Shown: in pieces, positions 55,742-64,000 of the stretch
Position numbering within the stretch: the first letter of the stretch is position 1
How the letters are laid out: each line of letters starts with the position of its first letter
NCBI GenBank assembly: GCA_024500155.1
Contig: CM044871.1
Location: 75,500,402-75,564,401 of the forward strand
DNA length: 64,000 bases
Direction of reading: 5' to 3'
Origin: Chenopodium formosanum
Lineage: Eukaryota; Streptophyta; Magnoliopsida; Caryophyllales; Amaranthaceae
Position numbers and translations under genes: made by a program
The notes under the pieces: model-generated
What the model was told of the DNA's origin: nothing
Databases searched by the model: none
The model's input: only the letters and a program-made list of their open reading frames with translations

Positions 55742-56411
55742 TGAAGATTTATGATTTTTATTATGATAATTATGCTTAAGTTGTAGAATGCTATTATTTT
55801 TTTCTTAATTTATTGAAGAAAAGTGCACATTTTTTTCTTCACATTTGTAGAAAATGAGCAAATAAATCCAATTAAGCTCTTCTCTTTATCTATTTAAACT
55901 ACGAAGATGAATAAACAAAAAAAAATTAAAGTTTCTATATCACCCAACAACAATAATAATTCCAGAGATTCAACCAATAGAAAGTTTTTCACTTTCCAAA
56001 CAAACAATGTTTTTAGTATTTACCCATTTAATTTAATTAGAAATGAGAAAATATTAATTTTTTATGTTTAAATTAAATTTTTATGTTTTTATCTTATACA
56101 AATTTTGCTCAATTACCCAAAAGAACAAATTTTACGACGTACAACTGGTTGTGCCTTGCTAAGTGTTGCATGGTGCATGAGTTGATGTGATTAAAGACTA
56201 ACATTTTCCTCTATTCGTTCAGTACCTGCTCTCGTACGTGTAACCTATCTTTTGTAAATAAGTCACTTGCACATGTATTTTATATTAGGTAATTTGAATT
56301 ATTTTAGAGCAAGTTTGTATTTGAGGTACAATAATCGTCATATAACCAAACTAGTGTGTCGGGTTTTGCTCCAATATATTCTTAGAATAATTTTAGTTAT
56401 TTATTATTTCT
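55742..56411. other. AT-rich intergenic DNA
   Basis: No gene or repeat ends recognised. Confidence 0.5.
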
Positions 56412-56678
56412 GAAAATATTGCATACAACTACCTTTTCAGTCTTGTTTTTATGCAAAAAACCACATTTAAAAAAAAATGTTGTAAAAGACCACCAATTTA
56501 AAAAATTATGTTGCAACTTAGTGCACATGTGAGCAGAGGAGGCAATGCATGTTTAAAGTGCTAAGTTGCAACATAATTTTTTTGAATTAGTGGTCTTTCG
56601 CAATATTATTTTTAAAAGGTGGTTTTATGTAAATAAAAACAAGATTTAAGAGGTGATTATATGCTAATTTTTTATATT
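56412..56678. repeat. Long fold-back (inverted repeat), ~110 bp arms
   Basis: CTTGTTTTTATGCAAAAAAC on the left is inverted as GTTTTATGTAAATAAAAACA on the right. The arms continue inward to CTAAGTTGCAACATAAT and outward to GCATACAACTACC / AGGTGATTATATGC. A loop of about 40 bp separates them. No ORF. Probably a fold-back transposon; no clear target duplication. Confidence 0.7.
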
Positions 56679-56772
56679 TTGGCAAATTTTTATATGTGGT
56701 TGGCCACGATCTAATTTTTTATTTATTTTTGTTTTCTCACTTCCCTATTCTCACTCCTCACTAGTCACTACA

Positions 56773-56810
<38 letters not shown>

Positions 56811-57390
56811 ACAATGGCAGAAACATCTCCACTATTCTTCTTCATCTTCTGCAATTATTAGCATCGTCCTCTCACTCCTCACTTTCTTCATCATCGCCTT
56901 TTTCTTCTCCTCTGCAACTCCTTTTCTCTTCTCCAACAATTCTCATTCTCAATTCCAAATCCTCCTCAATTCCAAACCTTAACCCTATTTTCAAGTTTAG
57001 AGACCAAATCGACGCATTTCTTTGTCATTTTGTTGGTTTTCTAGGTTGGTTTGGGTGGGTTAAGGTTGTTTGTTGTCGTCTTCTTCGGTGCCATTGGAGT
57101 AGCTTCGAAAGAGATCAATTGAAGAAGGATAAGATGAATCTCATTTCTTTGTCATTTTGTTAGGTTTTTGGGTTAATTTGGTGGGGTTTGAGTTGGGGTT
57201 ACTTGAAATTAGGGGTTATTTATAATATGAGTTATTTGTTTTTGTTTTCTGTGTTGGGTATGCTATAAAATGAGTTACTTGAAACTAGGGGTTACTTGAA
57301 ATTATGGGTTCTTGAAATTAGGAATTACTTATAATATGGGTTACTTGAAATTAGGGGTTACTACTTGAAATTATGGGTTATTGATAATTG
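56679..57390. other. Intergenic DNA with a CT microsatellite and a short tandem repeat
   Basis: A (CT)n run lies at 56775-56809. At about 57195-57385 imperfect units of GGGTTACTTGAAATTAGG repeat some nine times. A short ATG frame follows the CT run but ends after 15 codons. Confidence 0.6.
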
Positions 57391-57475
57391 ATGTGTCTAT
57401 TTTATATAGTATTTTACCCCCATCCCTTGGTCGTAATTAGTAGTGTTTTTGGCTCTTTTGAACCACTTTTATTAC
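57391..57475 (+). other. Possible LTR start fragment of another gypsy element
   Basis: TGTGTCTATTTTATATAG followed by TTTTACCCCCATCC has the look of an Athila-type LTR beginning, cut by the next element after about 85 bp. No partner is present to confirm it. Confidence 0.25.
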
Positions 57476-59464
57476 TGTAGGCGTCGCTCGAAGTGCGCCT
57501 ACGTTAAAAACATGTGTGAATATGCTTGGCACTCATAGGAAGTGGGAATTTACATAATACGATTAGGGACAAATAAAGTAGGGAGCCGCCAACAAGTTTT
57601 TAAGGAACTTGTAAACTGTTCACAGATCATAAAAAGGCAACCACGATAATGGACAAGGTTACACCCCATTCATAATCCATGAGATTACTAACTCCATATG
57701 GTTAGGAACCACGGAAGGAGGATCGGGGATGATGGTACGAAGTGAGTCATGGAGTCACATTCACCCGTATTGGCCTCTACTCGATTCTTATAGTGAAAAG
57801 TGATTCCTGCGATCTCAAAAGCATGCAAACAAAGATTCAATTTGCTCCAAATTAATATTATGCTAAATTGGTTGAATATTAATGCAACACATAATTCTAA
57901 AATATTTGTGATCACTTGATTTAACAACAAGATTAAAAAGGAACCTAAACCAGTTGTCCAAATTATCTTATTAGGCGTGATTTTCAATTACGTATTCCCT
58001 TTAAACATGCAATATAGTGATCAATAAATAGAATAAACATTAATATTGGAAGCAATTTAACAATAATAGCGTTAGTCAAATTAAATATAAAATAACCTAA
58101 TCATGATACTAGCAACAAGAATAAAAATAAGAGTAATTAAGTGATTAATTACTCACTTTTCCTCGTTTCCTTGAATTGCTACATCATGAATAAACTGTTA
58201 GTAACTTCAATAAAAATAAATCAAATTAAATCAAATCAAATAAAAAGTAGAGTTGATTTGGTCCAAACCCTCAATCAATTATACCTTTCACGCCTTGGTT
58301 CAAGTATAGAACTTTGGGTATTGTATGAACTCCTTGGAGTACTTAGGGGAAGTATTATGGAAGAATAGGGAGGCTAGTGTTTAAATAGGGAGAAGAGAAT
58401 TATTTTATGATCAAGCTTGTTAATGATCGGAAAAGGGGTGATATGACCTCTATTTATAGAGAAAAAAGAGGGGTCGAAGAATTAAGATAAGATCCGAATT
58501 AAATCGGAATAAAACTCGATAGACTGCAGTTTTTGCGGTATTTGTTTTTACCATATCTTTTGATCCAGAAATTGGAATAAGATGAATAAGATATCATTGG
58601 AAATCTCTTGAAGTATAATTTCTAACCCAATTAGAATCAGATTAAAATATTTTGTAGAATAAAATATATGGCCGAAATAGTGAGACGGTGTCAGTTTTGG
58701 ATAGAGTTTGACATTTTATTCATATCTTTTCTGTTATAGCTTGGAATTGATATTATAATATATCATTGGAAAGATAATTTCAAGGTCTATCCAACCACAT
58801 AAAATTTGGATAAAAACTATGAGGCACGAAAATAATATCTGTCTATCTTTGAACATCTTTCATTTCGAATAGAATTAGGATTTTCAAAAAGAAAAGTTTC
58901 ATTCAATTTCAAACTCTTTAATCTTATCTTTTCAAAAAGGATAATTATGATCTTTTAGAAACTTCTAGAAGATTCTAATTAATCCTAATTGGTTTAGGAA
59001 TGGGATCAAATCATTTAAACCCTCCACATGATCATTGGGTCGTAGGTAAGGTGGGCTTAGGTTCGGTTTGGGCTCAGTTTAATATTTTGGCCATAACTTA
59101 TTCGCTATAACTTGAATTTGGGCTTATAATATATCGTTGGAAAGCTCTTTTCAAAATTCATCCAAATATTCAATCATTGGACCCAGATTATGGACCAAAA
59201 TAAATTGGATCAAACGTTTTTATAAAAAGGACACGAAATGATTGATTTTAAAGGACACAAAATGAATTATTTTGGGTTTAAAGGCACGAAAAGAGGAAAA
59301 TACGTTATGATTTGGGGAAATGGGATAGAATTTGGGTTTGTTTTATGAAATGGAAATATGGATTTAAGCACTCCAAGATTAAATACTCAACCCGACCAAT
59401 AATGGCGGTGAAAGGTTGTTCATCATCGGGTTTGGTTTTGGGGAGACATTTTTAGGTGTCTACA
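57476..59464 (-). mobile_element. Diverged Tat-family LTR, minus orientation, no TSD
   Basis: The right end TTTGGTTTTGGGGAGACA followed by TGTCTACA is the reverse of the TGTAGACA...CCCCAAAACC start. Near 57585, GCCGCCAACAAGTTTTTAAG and GTTACACCCC match the reverse of the 3' part of the ~2 kb LTRs. At 1989 bp it has the same length class but is much more diverged. Flanks ATTAC and ACTCT do not match, so it is not a clean solo insertion. Confidence 0.75.
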
Positions 59465-61438
59465 ACTCTGTATCCTTTTTGCAAGCTCAATTGACCTCTA
59501 TTTGCCAAAAATTAGATAATCTTAGCACTGCCAATATAGCTAATGTTTCTACAAAATAATAATAATGCTAATGAGGCTTTCTGTGAAAATTGTGGAATTA
59601 TAGGTCATTGGGAACAAGATTGTAGGAGTTCCGTGGAGCAAGTTAATTCCTTTCAAGCTTATAGGCAGAATAATCATACTCCAATACCTACAATCCTGGG
59701 TATCGGAATCATCCGTACCTTTCCTAGCGGAGTACTAATGTTCAAAATCCACCACCACAAGAACCACAGGCGCCACAACAATAACATCAGAAATATTACC
59801 ATCCTAATGCTGGCCAGAAAAACCAACCACAACAATCCTCCTCATCTTCCGACCCTTCTTTGGTGGAAATTAGAGCGATGTTGGTTAATATGCAGAAGCA
59901 CATGGAGAGTAGAGATGCGCAAATTGATTCAATTCTAGCACATAATAAAATTGTAGATAATCAAATTGCGCAACTTTCCGCTACTCTACAAGCCCGCCAA
60001 CAGGGAGCTCTGCCAGCACAGCCGACCATGCCTACGGATCAAGCCTATGCAATTACTCTAAGGAGAGGTTCAAACTATGAAGGGCCCCCTATGCCCAGAG
60101 TTGATGAACCTGTTTTATTAAATAATGCTAATATTGATTCCGTTAAACCAAACAATGTAGTTAATAGCCCTGCAGGGCTAAAGCATAGTACTAACATATC
60201 TAATTCTACATTGCAGGGTACGACTCCAGAGAAGGTGACCACTCCAGATAAGAGCAATAATGCTCCAAATCTAATTATCAAACTTCCATTCCCCAATCGT
60301 CAACTGAAGACAAACTTGGATAAGTAGTTTGGTAAGTTCCTGGAGATGATAAAAGTTTTGAAGGTAACAGTTCCCTTCACTGAATTAATCGCACAAATTC
60401 CTTCATATGCAAAATTTATGAAAGAAATATTGACAAGAAAAAGGTATATTAGTGAGGTAGAGACAGTAGCTTTCACTGCAGAGTATAGTGCCGTACTCTA
60501 AAATAAATCTCCACCTAAATTAAAAGATCCGGGTAGTTTCTCTATCCCTTGTCATATAGGCAATCTAATGATTGATAATGCATTGTGTGATTTGGGTGCT
60601 AGCATTAGTGTTATGCCATTATCTGTGTGTTCCAAGTTGAATATGTGTTATGCCATTATCTGTGTGTTCTAAGTTGAATATGGGTAAATTAAAATCTATT
60701 AATATTACTCTACAAATGGCCGACCGTTCTTTCAAGTACCCCTTAGGTGTTTTAGAGGATGTCCCCGTTAGAGTAGGTAAATTTTATATACCCGTTGATT
60801 TTGTTGTTCTTGATATGGCTGAGGATATGAAAACCCCGATTATTTTGGGTAGACCATTCCTTAACACTGCAGGAGCAATTATAGATTTGAGAAGTGGTAA
60901 ATTAACACTATCAGTAGGGGACGATAAAATTGTTTTTAATATTAATAATACCCCTAAAAGCCCCATGACAGTGGAGAAGTGCTTTAGTGTTAATGTGGTT
61001 CAGAATTATTCTAACAAGCCCCAAGCTCTTGAAAAAAATCCCTTGGAGGCGGTATCTTGTGTTGCATCCCTTTCAGATGAGATAGACAAATGGCAGAAGG
61101 AAGTGGATGCAATAGAAAGAGCCCTCTACACTGTTGGTCTTGGTTTTGAGGACGAAAAGGTGGAATTAATCAAGCAAGTTGTGCAATTTGAGCCTACGGT
61201 AAGTGTTCAGCCAGATCAAGTTGCAAGTGTTAAATGCAATGACAATTTGAAGCAACCCTCGATCAAAGAAGGATCTTTAGTGCGTAGCATTGAAGAACTC
61301 CCAATCCAGGTCAAGGAGGATCCACAAGACAAAGTGAATTGGCGTCCCACAGGGCATGTCAGGAAGCCGCGTCGCAGCCAAAACACCGCTAGACCGGGTG
61401 AGAAACCGCACGATCAAGCGTTAGGCCAAGGGTCCTAG
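59465..61438 (+). pseudogene. Athila-type gag C-terminus and protease
   Basis: Gag resumes at QAQLTSICQKLDNLSTANIA directly at the LTR edge. The zinc knuckle is CENCGIIGHWEQDC (C-x2-C-x4-H-x4-C, about 59584). After frameshifts come a coiled segment (MLVNMQKHMESRDAQIDSIL), the AITLRRG block at gag-pol transition, FTELIAQIPSYAKFMKEIL, and the protease core ALCDLGASISVMPLSVCSKL at about 60585-60640. A 37 bp tandem duplication (60609-60682) then shifts the frame. VVLDMAEDMKTPIILGRPFL with the flap GRPF follows. The frame ends at 61438 without reaching RT. DLGAS and ILGRPF order fits Athila. Confidence 0.85.
60609..60682. repeat. 37 bp tandem duplication in protease
   Basis: Two adjacent 37 bp units starting TGTTATGCCATTATCTG with one C/T difference. 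Since 37 is not a multiple of three, it breaks the protease frame just after the catalytic DLGAS. Confidence 0.92.
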
Positions 61439-61665
61439 TTCTTGTACTTGGTAAGAAGGTCGTGCGGGACCTAGATAAACCAGCGCTTTGCGGGAGGCAA
61501 CCCGTATTTTTAATGCTTTTTTAGACTAGTTTTTCTTTCTTTTTCTTATGAGAGGAGAGATGAGGGAATTTAAGGAGTTTTATGAGTGTTTATACAGGTT
61601 TGAAGGGCAAGAGTTAACCAAAATTTGAAGTAAATAAGAAAATAAGAAATTCGTCAATTAGCCTC
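61439..61665 (+). other. Athila segment normally found after integrase
   Basis: CAGCGCTTTGCGGGAGGCAA at about 61482-61501 resembles the sequence that in Athila elements lies downstream of pol. Its position only some 50 bp after the protease ORF indicates loss of RT, RNase H and integrase. Confidence 0.4.
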
Positions 61666-62003
61666 TGGCCCGACCGGGCGCGAGAGCTGTGTAAAAAATC
61701 GAGTGTATTTCGCCCGATCAGGCGAATGCCGCCCGACCGGGCGCGAAAATTGACGTTTACGAACATCTTCGATCGCCCGATCGGGCGAATGCCGCCCGAC
61801 CGGGCGCGAGAAGAGACAAAAATTCTTTCATCAGATCGCCCGATCAGGCGAAGGGCGCCCGACCGGGCGCGAGAGATATATGAAATCGGTTTGTTTAGAT
61901 CGCCCGATCGGGCGATTTCCGCCCGACCGGGCGCGAGAGTATCGCGGAATTAAAAAAATCAGATCGCCCGATCGGGCGAGCACCCGCCCGACCGGGCGCG
62001 ACG
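61666..62003. repeat. GC-rich tandem array of paired palindromes, ~63 bp period
   Basis: GCCCGACCGGGCGCGA occurs six times, near 61668, 61731, 61793, 61856, 61920 and 61986. All but the first are preceded by a second palindrome CGCCCGATCRGGCGA. The 25-30 bp spacers between pairs are AT-rich and not conserved. The array lies about 240 bp upstream of the ATG of the ATHILA-type ORF, with TATATAAAAA between (about 62191). Confidence 0.85.
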
Positions 62004-62242
62004 CATCGACCCCCTTCTTCTTCTTCTTCCTTTTTTCGGTTTTTTCTCATTTCAATCTCTTTCCTCCATAACTTTCTCTCTCTAAAACTCAAATTTCCTC
62101 TAACTTCTCTCTAAGTTTTCTCCTTCATTCCTCAACCAAATTCAAAAGTTTTTACATATTTTTAATCCCCTCTTCATCCTCTACATTTCTATATAAAAAT
62201 TTTCGAATTTCTTTCAAATTAATTTTCATACCCATTTCTACC

Positions 62243-63760
62243 ATGGCTTCAAAGAGGGCTCGATCTATTTTCGGTAGGGGTTCTAGCTCGAGGGAGGAGT
62301 ATGACCCGGATTTGCAACTCCCGTACTGGCTGACGATCCGTATTGCTAGCTAGGAACAAAAGGAGCGGCTAGAACACCTAATCGGGCGCGAGGTAATTCC
62401 TTCACGGTGGTTACACCGCCCTACTTTATAATCGTATGGTTTGTATGATTTTGTGAAACGATTTTTGAATGACATAGGCATGAGAAAATTTGTTGATATG
62501 CACTATCCTACATACCGTGAATTAACTTGTGAATTCTTGTCTTCTTTAAAAGTTGTAAATAGTAGAAATGGGCCGAATTTAATTTTTAGGTTGAACAATA
62601 GAAATATTAGTTTAACATTTGTGGAATTTTGTCAATTATTTGAATTAAATTCTGAATTACCATTCCAATGGCATGCTGATTACAAAATGGGTGACATTTA
62701 TCATGCTCTGACTGGTTTGCCTACTCCCCACCCCAACATGCTAGTACCAAACCTATTCATCACCCTGTCCCAAAAATCTGGCAAAGATTTGCGGGTTTGT
62801 GTTTTTTAGGTAGGAATGAGCCCCATAATGCCCAAACTAATGAACTAGCTGTTATAGGTCACTATGTGTCTAGGTTTGGGAAATTGAACATAGGTAGGTA
62901 CATTATTCACCATTTGAGCAGACATGCCACGACCAGTACCCAATCTTGCACCCCCATTCGTATAGGAGGCCTTATCACTAGAATAGCAGTGAAAAAGATC
63001 GGTTTTATTGAGGATGGACCCCACCAACTGACCAACTGTGGACCAGATACCTATATGACTGCTAGGTATTTTGAGGAGTTGGGGTGGTTGCGACTGGATA
63101 CTGAGCAGACACCCCACTGGTGTATTAGGACTGGGACCGAGCACCCTTTTCCCATCTTTCCCCTACCTAGTCCTAACTTGACCGCCTTTCAACCATCCTA
63201 TATGTATGACCTTTTAGTTGCCAACGCTAGGGGGCAAGAACCACCAGTACCACCACCAGTTCCACCACCCCAGCCTCAGCCCGAGGTGGCGTTTTCTCCA
63301 CCTCGCATGTCTCACTCCGTCCCTCATGTTGACTCTGACCCAGTTTGGGACCTTTAGAGTATAGGTCAGGCCTTAGGACATATCGAGCATTCCCACACTG
63401 ACCTTAGGAGGATGGTAGGCTCTATAGACCAGAGGTTAGGGTACCTGGAGAGGAACCAGGGTAGAGCTCTCTACCCTATGTACGATGACTATGCTCGTCG
63501 GGGCAACATTCCCGACGATGCTATTTACCCAGACTGGTTTCAGCCTCCACCCTAGGGATACGATAGGGATCCCACTGCCCATGGTATTTACACTAACTAT
63601 TCTGCCTTCCATGGGTACGGCCAGGACATTCCTTTCGGGGGACCGGCGGGGGGGAATTTTCATGCTGATTATTTTGGTGGTAGCTCTTCTGGTGCAGGTG
63701 GTGCAGGTGGCAGTGGAGGTGCAGGGTTCGCCCACATGGATGAGGATGATCGGGACTAGC
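62243..63760 (+). pseudogene. ATHILA-type ORF / putative plant transposon protein
   Basis: The frame opens MASKRARSIFGRGSSSREEY at 62243, meets TAG at 62351 and TAA at 62429. It continues in the same frame as YDFVKRFLNDIGMRKFVDMH and LIFRLNNRNISLTFVEFCQL, which I recognise as the ATHILA ORF-1 / plant transposon protein family. A shift near 62800 leads to NIGRYIIHHLSRHA and CGPDTYMTARYFEELGWLRL. A Pro/Gln-rich segment, a stop at 63355, a coiled part (HTDLRRMVGSIDQRLGYLER) and a Gly-rich acidic tail to about 63760 follow. Function unknown. Position downstream of pol is that of the extra or envelope-like ORF in some Athila elements. Confidence 0.75.
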
Positions 63761-64000
63761 TATGGTAGGCTAGTTCCCGAGCCAATGAGGACATTGTCTG
63801 ATTCTGGTTTGGGGGAGAATTTGGATTTGGTATCTTTCTTTTTCTCTTTTCTTTTATTTTTGGTATGTTTTCTTAGGTTATATTTATTGCTTTCTAGGTT
63901 AGTTTTATCGCTTTCTTATATATGAAAAATACAAAAAAAAATTGAAAAATAAAAAAAATCCAAAAATACGTTCCAATGAATTGTAAATCATGCTCCCCTG
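63761..64000 (+). other. Athila non-coding segment after the extra ORF
   Basis: A G-rich TGGTTTGGGGGAGAATTTGG at about 63805-63824 resembles the purine-rich stretch that follows the ORFs in Athila elements. The element runs off the window; no LTR is reached. Confidence 0.4.

Noticed and set aside
56813..56860. Possible gene start ATGGCAGAAACATC after the CT run
   Set aside because: The frame stops after 15 codons and no downstream exon could be linked.
61666..62003. GC palindrome array as a CRISPR or as terminators
   Set aside because: Eukaryotic retroelement context; the spacers are not unique-length insertions of the CRISPR kind and no T-run follows the hairpins.
61726..62092. Arg/Pro/Asp-rich ORFs across the GC array
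   Set aside because: Translations of the tandem palindromes with no conserved spacers and no domain.

Overview
This window is plant nuclear DNA, almost certainly from a eudicot. The evidence is GT-AG introns, a PLS-class pentatricopeptide gene, a chloroplast-type monoacylglycerol lipase gene and nested Ty1/copia and Ty3/gypsy retroelements of plant lineages (Tat with two RNase H domains, Athila). There are also MULE, hAT, Stowaway-like and PIF/Harbinger-like elements and an AT-rich background. The species cannot be fixed from sequence alone; a member of the Caryophyllales is only a guess. Most of the window is transposon. Ordinary host genes occupy only about 38.1-47.5 kb.

Layout. 1-17806: one large decayed Tat-lineage gypsy element (pol, then antisense ORFs, then a polypurine tract and 3' LTR). 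Two ~2 kb LTRs of another family lie in it; the one at 7301-9281 is flanked by CATTC on both sides, so it is a solo LTR. 17807-20640: the 3' half of a copia element whose integrase frame starts exactly where the Tat LTR ends, so the Tat element probably landed in the copia. 20.6-25.9 kb: AT-rich sequence with MITEs, including a family built from TGAACTGAA/TTCAG words. 25879-31455: a Mutator-like element with ~113 bp TIRs and a perfect 9 bp target duplication. It carries a MURA-type transposase gene (minus) and a convergent GRF zinc-finger/coiled-coil/membrane gene (plus). 31.9-37.4 kb: more MITEs, Helitron-like ends, a tRNA-derived SINE and a GC-rich hAT MITE.

Host genes: a small multi-exon minus-strand gene with a Lys/Glu-rich repeat exon (39325-38139); an E-class PPR gene (about 39.9-41.7 kb) with an N-terminal frameshift; and an eight-exon alpha/beta-hydrolase lipase gene (44502-47480) with an intact Ser-Asp-His triad. 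48.5-53.9 kb: a minus-strand copia fragment hit by a Stowaway-like MITE (TA) and by a hAT MITE (TSD CTCACGGT), the latter itself hit by a solo LTR (TSD ATATG). 54.7-57.4 kb: MITEs and a long fold-back. 57476-59464: a diverged minus-strand LTR. 59465-64000: an Athila-like element with gag and protease, no RT-integrase, and an ATHILA-type ORF preceded by a GC-rich palindromic tandem array.

All boundaries, reading frames and target duplications were read by eye. No database search was run, so family names rest on recognised motifs.
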